NCBI GenBank assembly: GCA_958299035.1
Contig: CATQJL010000001.1
Coordinates: 46,129,870-46,193,869 of the forward strand
From: Cylicocyclus nassatus
Lineage: Eukaryota > Nematoda > Chromadorea > Rhabditida > Strongylidae
Direction: 5' to 3'
DNA length: 64,000 bases
The notes under the pieces are model-generated. The model made no database searches and was not told where the DNA came from. It worked only from the letters and a program-made list of their open reading frames with translations. Shown piece by piece: positions 57,302 through 64,000 of this stretch (position 1 is the first letter of the stretch; the number at the start of each line of letters is the position of its first letter). Made by a program: the position numbers and the translations under genes.

Positions 57302-57613
57302 TAGGCGCCGTAAAACCTAATTGCCCGCGCCGTGCCTTGAACACCAGCGTAAGCGAGCGGTCGTCGCGAACGATTGTCAGCGTTCACTATATTCCAAAAA
57401 ATCTTTCTTTAGTTTTCATGTTGCTCTCGTCAATGCAAGGTATATCTCGACGAAAGCTCCCTTCAAAAGCTTAAAAAAATATGTGTGGAAAGGGCGCGCG
57501 CTCATTGTCGCTCGAAAAAAGCCTGTAGCGCTTCGGGACCAAACGTCTTCAGCCGCGCCGCGCGTTGGTGTTCAAAGCGACGCGTGGGCAATTGGGTTTT
57601 ACGGGACCTGTAC
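57302..57613. mobile_element. TA-flanked MITE, TAGGCGCCGTAAAACC ends
   Basis: Left 'taggcgccgtaaaacc' mirrors right 'ggttttacgggacctgta' with 'attgcccgcgccgtgccttg' and 'gcgacgcgtgggcaat' paired. A fragment with the same 'ttggtgttcaaagcg' block is at about 15314. Confidence 0.75.
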
Positions 57614-58763
57614 CTAGTGGAGATTCTTTTTGCAACACGGATAATCCATGATGACGTCATAAGCTGAAAGCTCTTACCGTAATACCACAACGATAAAGAG
57701 CGATCGGCAATTTGCTTCCTACTGTAAATTTAAGTTGAAGCCAGCACTAAATAGTGACATCTTTTCCGGTAAATATTACAAGGCAAAAGAGTAATTCACA
57801 ATCAAAAAATGGCTACATACTACTAAACTAAATTCAGTCAGTATATGGCTTCATGAAGCAAAAACTTATGTTTGTGAAAAACGCAAGAATTTCCTGCAAA
57901 GGAAGCCTCCACTCTATTGTTTATGAGACTAAGCCGCCAGCACTACACCAAATAGCCACTATTGGAGTGCTTTGCCGCGTCTTTGTATGGGCGAGGGCGA
58001 TATACTGAAAAGGCCTCATCTTCTTTCACAGAAACGTTTTGCGGAATAAAGATAGATGTAAGGTTAGCGTTCCAATACGTATCCATATCCATAAAAGGGT
58101 GCGGAAAAAATACTGTCCCGTCAGCTTGACTCCTGAAATACCTCAAACATGAAGCAAATCTGCAGTTTTTTAATTCCCATATGTAGACGAGATCCCAGAT
58201 TGGATAAAGATAAGTCTGATCTAAAACTGTTTTCTTCTGTTCCGTCTGAACGAGTCATAAGAGCGCGCAAGAACACTAACGATGCGCCGATAGCATACAA
58301 GCGCGATTTTGGACCGTGACTATATAACCAGCATTGATATAAGGTTCGAATTGAGCTGGTATAAGCGCATGACCTCTTCTCCAATATTCTATACCCATTG
58401 TAGATAAATTACAGATTGGTGACTCTCGTTTTGGCCAAATAAGGAAGATTATACCGCACGCAAATCGCACAAATACTCGAAAAGCGGCGAGTCGGGACTG
58501 TGCTTGATTAATGAATTGGACCCAAGCTAATTCGGAATTCAGATTCCAACATAAGTAACATGAATAATGAAAAGTGCATCGAACTTTGTCTATATCACGA
58601 TTTTGAAGACATAAACGATTACACCTAGTCTCTGCGCCACGTTTTCTGATCGCATTCTGTTGCTCCGCAGCCATCTTCTTTTTAGAAAAGTTCACAGCTT
58701 TTCCCTTAGTGCAACTGCTGACTGGCTACTTTCAAAATAATTCGGGATCCACTGCCATATTCT

Positions 58764-59113
58764 TTAAAGGCAGCGTCTAGGCACCTATGGAAATTTTATG
58801 TGGAAAATACTTTTGGGACCCTATTTAAGACACTGCTCAAGCAGCAGCGCAGGTAGTGCTCTAACGGCTGAGATATTCTTCTCGAAACTGGGCCCCGCTA
58901 TCGTATTCGCATGGATTCATGGCAGTTCCGCGCCAGGATCCACGCTTTGCGCCATGAATCCATGCGAAATACGATCACGGGGTCCAGTTTCGAGTATCTC
59001 AGCGGTTAGAGCACTACCTGAACTGCCGGTTGGGCAGTGGCTTGTTAGGGCCTCAAAATTACTATCCACATGAGAACCCATTGTGTCCAGACTTGCCTGG
59101 ACGCTGCCTTTAA
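58764..59113. mobile_element. piggyBac-type MITE, TTAA flanks, AGGCAGCGTCYAGGC ends
   Basis: TTAA-aggcagcgtctaggca on the left and tgcctggacgctgcct-TTAA on the right. The inner palindrome 'gtgctctaacggctgagata' versus 'tatctcagcggttagagcac' folds back tightly around 58930. Confidence 0.85.
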
Positions 59114-59493
59114 GCAGTAGATGCTTTCTCAAGTTCGCGTGACAAACAAAAAATTTCTCAAAAATCCTCACACTTCTTCACATTTGTAAAGGGGAGTTGC
59201 AAGATTTGATATGAGATGCGCTGCGAAAAGGGATCGTTGTAGAATTTTGAAGCCGGTCTCTGTAAAATGCTAGAACATATTTACATCTTGGCAATTATGT
59301 CAAAATTACCAGAAAAATTAATGAATCACGCCAAATTTTCAAACTTCAGTCTGAGGGACAGTACTTTTTCGCACCCTGTATGTTTTCCCACATGGTCATT
59401 TCAACCAAATCTTTCTTCGTAAAAAGAATGTGTGACGAAAGACATGTAGTTTGGGTAGAAGCTTCGGAACCAACCCTCAAGAAAACCTTTTAT

Positions 59494-59626
59494 TCTAATG
59501 CCCGTATGCATGAACATTGAGAGCAGCGGCGTTTCCCGATTCAAAAATCGCACGAACGTCGCTGCAGCTTTTTCAATATTAAGGACGCCACTATCGCCGC
59601 AGGGATGTTCGTGCACACGGGCCTAA
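59494..59626. mobile_element. Harbinger-type MITE, TAA flanks, third relative
   Basis: TAA-tgcccgtatgcatgaacat on the left and atgttcgtgcacacgggcc-TAA on the right, with 'cggcg' rich arms. Same end family as 10221-10362. Confidence 0.7.
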
Positions 59627-60866
59627 GAGATTGTGGAGGTGAGGATGAGAAGGAAAGGCGTTAAGAGACCGGAGATGAGAGTCTTGAGAGAAAGTGTGCC
59701 TGACCTTACAACTTATTCTGGTTGTGATGTTTACTATATCGCAAGGAGGAGTGCGTGCAGGACTTGAATCATTTGCCCTCGAAACGCCACACCTAGACCC
59801 TAATTATGCAAACGATGTTTTGAGTCAAATGTGTGCCTATAGAAAACAAAAATGTCAAAATAAAGAAGTCGATCGAAAACGCGGCAGAAAATAAGATGGG
59901 TGGCGCGAACCTCATAACCTATGACGCGGTAGACGACGAGATGCCAGCAAGTTGCACTCCTCGAAAAGTACGCTACTTTTCGTGCTTTCTGACCAGAGCG
60001 CAAGATGCCGATGGGTTGAGGGCGAAATCGCGCAAGTGGCGGCCAAATAGCTCGCGACATTGCTGGCAGATAATTCTTTCGGTCCCCAAATTCAATCGTC
60101 GGCCTTTCTGTATTTTTCCATCCAACTTGAACTAAATTGATCTGTCAGACGTGAAGTGTGTCAGTGTGATTGTTGCAAAGAATTAAAAAGGTGATTGGAA
60201 TTTCGTGACGTGAGGACGAGATTGCTGCGAGTTGAGGGAAAGACTTGCCGACAAGTGGGATGATTTTTATGCTATAGGCCTTCCGCGCTGTGCCCGAAGA
60301 GCAACGCTGTGCGTCCGTCGAATTCAGTCCATGGCCTGGAAGAGGCGCAGAGAAAAAAGGAAGCGAGAGCATGAGGATTGAGGGGTTATGCGCAGTACAC
60401 AACTCCGCGCCCTGCGCGGACGGCCTATACCACCCCTGATATCAGGTCTTCTTCATTAAAAAAAACAGTTCGAATGTAAGTTCATCAACTAATAGAATGC
60501 TTTGCTTGGTCTTGGCGAGAATATCTGGAGTGGTAGTAATTGGTCGAAATCAACGAATAATGTGATGATACATCATGGTTACATGATGGTAACCATAGTC
60601 ATCTTCTGACGACCTCTCAGTTCAATCGGTCATACAAAATCATGAAACATGCAAGTAACAGCAGACATCATGACTGTTCCATGGTTGTTTCATTCTCAAC
60701 CAAACTACGAAGTTTCCAGCTGGTTAACATCACTGTTTTGCTATCAGATAAATTAGTGGAAATAACAATTGTTTGATGAGACGCGAACGTGAAACCATTA
60801 TATTATTGCAAGATGAAAAAGTACCATTTTTTTCATTTGAAACGGGGATGTGATGGTTTCACAAGC

Positions 60867-61415
60867 TAACACGTTTCGGACCGGTGCTGCACATGGTGCA
60901 GCACGCGTCTTTGAGAGATCTTTCTAACGTTTACAGAAGGTTTTCTTTTTGTCCAAGGTTATCAAGTGAAAGGCCTAAGCTCCTTCTTCTCAAATGGCTC
61001 TGTAAGGCTGTGCCGCCGATATTTGTTTAGAAGATATGAGCACAAATCGAACAACAGTTGCACCGAAGTGCGGCAACGCGAACGACGCGTGCGACGTCGC
61101 AACTTTTCCTTGCTTCGAATTCAAAGAGAAAAACCGCAGTTTCGCTAATGATGTGTACGGTGTGCAGCATAGATACTTTTGGATACAATTAGAAACTGAG
61201 GTCTTGTTCCTATCTTTCAAGAAAGCACCGAAGTCCTTCTCAGGCGACAAAATTCAAACACTTCGAGTTCGCTCACAACTTTGGGTATGTATCTTATCTT
61301 ACATGCTGATTACAGATGTAGCACACAGTCAACGAATTAAGGCCACTTTGTTGGCTAACGGCTGAAAGTACCCTCTTTTTCGCCGCGCGCGATTTCGCGG
61401 TCCCGAAACGTGTTA
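60867..61415. repeat. Inverted-repeat element, AACACGTTTCGGGACC ends
   Basis: Left 'taacacgtttcggacc' mirrors right 'ggtcccgaaacgtgtta'. About 550 bp between. The interior has overlapping open frames on both strands (61036-61365 plus, 61250-60990 minus) without any recognised domain. Confidence 0.6.
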
Positions 61416-61745
61416 AGAAAAGTGAGGGGATCATTTCGTACTTACCATGAGGAAGCGTATCTGCTGACAGCTTAGATAAGGTCACGGGAAAGCAAGGATG
61501 GAGACCGAACTGCAAATTTAGTAAAGTGCAATGAAGGCGGCTAAGCATGAAAATGATTGGAAGTCTCTTTCAATGACATCGATTTGCTAAGTCTAGAATC
61601 AAGTGAAAATTGCCCAACCCCATCACTTCTGATCGGTTCCTCGTGATTTCATTGAGAAAATGATGTGAAGTTACTATTCACATCGCGTAATGAAAATGAT
61701 GGTTCAGACCAAATTGCTATCACTTCTGACGGTATGTTGTATCAT

Positions 61746-62473
61746 TTAGCGGTACTTTTCCGTTATCCGGACCCATTCTTCCAAAAAGCTCCCATAAAAT
61801 ACGTTCTTCAGTCTAAGAACAATTTTTTATGGATTCCACAAGGACAGTCTCTCTGTCACGTGTCAGAGAAATATTGACACGTTTTCGTCCATTTTGACAA
61901 GTTTTTTTCGAAATCACTTCCGATGAGGTAAAAAAGCATTTGTGATCACCTAAAAGCCGTTCAATTGTTTGGTATGAGAGCAAAACAATCCGAAATTTAT
62001 GTTAGAACATCTTGATCACTTTCAGCAACATTCAGCATTGTCCTTTTCTTCAAACTTTTCGTCTTGCGAATCTAGCTAGACGAGACTATAAATGATGGCT
62101 TGAAGTTCTTTGCCATTGTTTGTTTTGTCACTTAGATGATGGAATCCTAGTCCACTTCTCTATTCTGGCAAGTCTAATTTGTTCGATTAATAATAGATAC
62201 ACTATTGTGATAACAGTGCTCATTTTTTGATACTGTTCAATCGAAAATGGGGCCACTATTGACTAATAAACAGATTGAACTCACGTCGCTAGGTAGGGCA
62301 ACTCAAACTTTTGGTCAAACCTGATAAACATGTAAATGACATGTCAAATTTTTTTGACACGTGGCAGAATGTTGACACTCCTTCCTGTGAAGTCGGGACC
62401 AAATATGGTTTGAGGGAAGAAGCAATATGCCTTCTTTGAAAAAATGGGTCCGGATAACGGAAAAGTACCCATT
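61746..62473. repeat. Inverted-repeat element, GGTACTTTTCCGTTATCCGG ends
   Basis: Left 'ggtacttttccgttatccgg' with 'acccattctt' mirrors right 'aaaaaatgggtccggataac' with 'ggaaaagtacc'. The inner 'cacgtgtcagagaaatattgaca' and its inverse around 62340-62370 also pair. Non-coding. Confidence 0.8.
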
Positions 62474-63579
62474 TAGCTTCATTAGTCATTCAGCTGCCCT
62501 GCTCTTTGAATTCACGTTCTTTTTCATACATACATCACTTCGAGGTTGACTACGTCTACGCAAAAAAAAACCATTGCTCAGAAACAATACAGTGGGTTTT
62601 AAGGTTTCAAAGCAGAATTGAAGAAATGCTGAATAAAAGGTATAGCAAGTCTCATGCTCCACATCTCGCTTCGCTGCACTTTAAAGTCCGAGTTGATCTC
62701 GAGTTGAACGGTTTTCGGCCGAAGGGAGTAGGCATAATGTAGCCTCATTTTCGGTTTTCAAAAAAACTGCAAAATTTTCTGTCCACATCCAGATCTACTC
62801 GAATATGGGCTTCAATTTTGCACTTTATCCAAATTGCTTCGATAAAGGAAATCTCCTAAAAGTCATAAACTGCGCTTTGCTTTGAGGTACTCTGTTATAA
62901 AAGATTGAACAAGTATAAAAGCCTGTTATACAATGGAAAGGTTACGGTACGTTTGTGGACACTAGAGGGTCTGATAGTCGAGGAATGATTTGTTTCACGT
63001 TATCTTATTGTGGTTTATCTTGTAGTTTCTGAAATTTATTTCTCTACAATTGCTCTTTGCGTTCTAACCCAAGAGTTCACTTGCATAAATGCCGTCAACG
63101 TATGAAACTTTTTTCTAGAGACAGTATGTTGCATTTCACATTACTTTCTAGGAAAAATTAAACATATCGTAAGCCCCTTAATCTATGCCAGGCCCCCAAG
63201 TCTTTTTGAAGAGCATTTCATGCGCAATCTTTTTGGATTACACATAGCTCAAGAGCGCACTGTCAACACGGAACTAGTTGCGGCACCTCTAGCACAATTT
63301 TTTTCTCCACTGAATTTTGCCTTTTCAATGGTCTTCCTGCCACCGTTTCTTCTTGTTAAGTATTTCGTCATTCTTTGAATGAATTTGCTCTTCGATTACT
63401 CACTGCGTGCCAATGATGAGAAGCTCGAACGATTGGCAACATTCGAGATATCCGTTTTGCAATCGTGTGACTAAATCGCATGAACAAATAATTGCGTGTC
63501 ACCTGTTCGACTGTCGAGACGGCACAATACATAAAGTAAGAAAACGCGAACTAATCTTTGAGCGGACAGATCTTCAACG

Positions 63580-63631
63580 ATGCAAGCACTACTTTTCGCC
63601 TTCTGCGTGGCTATCCTGAATGGACAGCAGT
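63580..63631 (+). CDS. First exon (signal peptide) of a secreted protein, continuing past the window
   Basis: ATG at 63580 opens a 17-residue typical secretion signal, MQALLFAFCVAILNGQQ, ending at a strong donor (T|GTAAGT at 63632). A likely splice or trans-splice acceptor (ggacag) lies about 10 nt before the ATG. A second small exon is possible at 63690-63713 (after ttgtggcag, before gtgtaat), which in phase would read SNGNSCLSG, but the donor is weak. The mature protein is not visible, so no function can be given. Confidence 0.5.
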
Positions 63632-64000
63632 GTAAGTTAGAAATTTTATGTTAATGGGGAAGTTTCAAAATTTCGTGGTTTTGTGGCAGCAAATGGAAAT
63701 TCTTGCCTTTCTGGTGTAATAAATTGTTTGCTCATCTCGACAAAGCCAAGCTTGCGATGACTACATTTTTATTAAAATTTTTCGAGCCATCATATAAGAC
63801 AGCAAATTCGATAATATTAACGTTTTTATCAAGGAGAACTACTGTGACTGCGAGCTTTTTGTGAGTGCAAACTTTGCACACTTAGGCAGAGCAAGTTATA
63901 GAACTCATAACATAGGCTGCTGAGTATTTTGTTGCAGTTTTCAAGTTTTGATAACCCTACAGAGATAAATAACACTTTTTATCTCTTATGTCGGCTTCGA

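Noticed and set aside
58276..58695. 139-residue minus-strand open frame
   Set aside because: No recognisable domain, scattered Cys and Arg, and no good splice partners. Probably chance.
59694..59894. Plus-strand frame with a hydrophobic start (LTLQLILVVMFTISQGG), considered as a secreted peptide
   Set aside because: It starts at GTG, not ATG. The internal ATG leaves a poor signal peptide, and I found no acceptor or promoter support.

Overview
The window looks like a piece of a parasitic nematode genome, most likely a strongylid (hookworm-like) species. The reasons are small exons with GT-AG introns and pyrimidine-TTTCAG acceptors, an AT-rich background, nematode-expanded gene families (UDP-glucuronosyltransferase, Srg/Srv chemoreceptor, short SH2 tyrosine kinase), an RTE-clade retroposon of the type abundant in hookworms, and a very dense population of inverted-repeat elements. 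The species is inference; I could not run a search.

Three protein genes can be reconstructed exon by exon. (1) + strand, 256-2574: the 3' nine exons of a UDP-glucuronosyltransferase, with the donor-sugar signature, a C-terminal membrane anchor and a lysine-rich tail. Its first exons lie left of the window. (2) - strand, 14109-4734: a complete six-exon, 309-residue seven-transmembrane chemoreceptor of the Srg/Srv type, whose 5.1-kb third intron is filled with nested transposons. (3) - strand, 25796-18657: a complete ten-exon, 452-residue SH2-tyrosine kinase (nematode Fer/Fps-like), with a 5.1-kb third intron also filled with inverted-repeat elements and one likely GC-AG intron. At the right edge (63580-63631, +) a signal-peptide exon of a secreted protein begins. 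A few weak exon candidates elsewhere are flagged as such.

Almost everything from about 28.9 kb to 63.5 kb is mobile-element territory. There is a 5'-truncated, frameshifted, internally deleted RTE-type retroposon (28.9-31.3 kb) carrying a terminal-inverted-repeat (TIR) insertion. A second, more decayed RTE relic (37.6-38.7 kb) carries a TTA-flanked MITE. Mariner-type elements lie at 33.2, 42.2, 50.5 and 51.9 kb, one nested inside another. A tRNA-derived SINE lies at 52.5 kb. Large foldbacks include a ~1.2-kb palindrome at 35.9-37.1 kb.

Several element families recur. TTAA-flanked piggyBac-type MITEs have ends reading AGGCA..GTC. TAA/TTA-flanked Harbinger-type MITEs have ends GGGCC..ATGCAC. 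TA-flanked palindromes have ends ACAGGGTGTCCC. A ~0.75-1-kb family has ends AGGGCYCGGCAC. No biochemical pathway links the three genes. The clearest theme is layered transposon nesting inside introns of genes that remain readable. No bacterial, viral or CRISPR features were seen.
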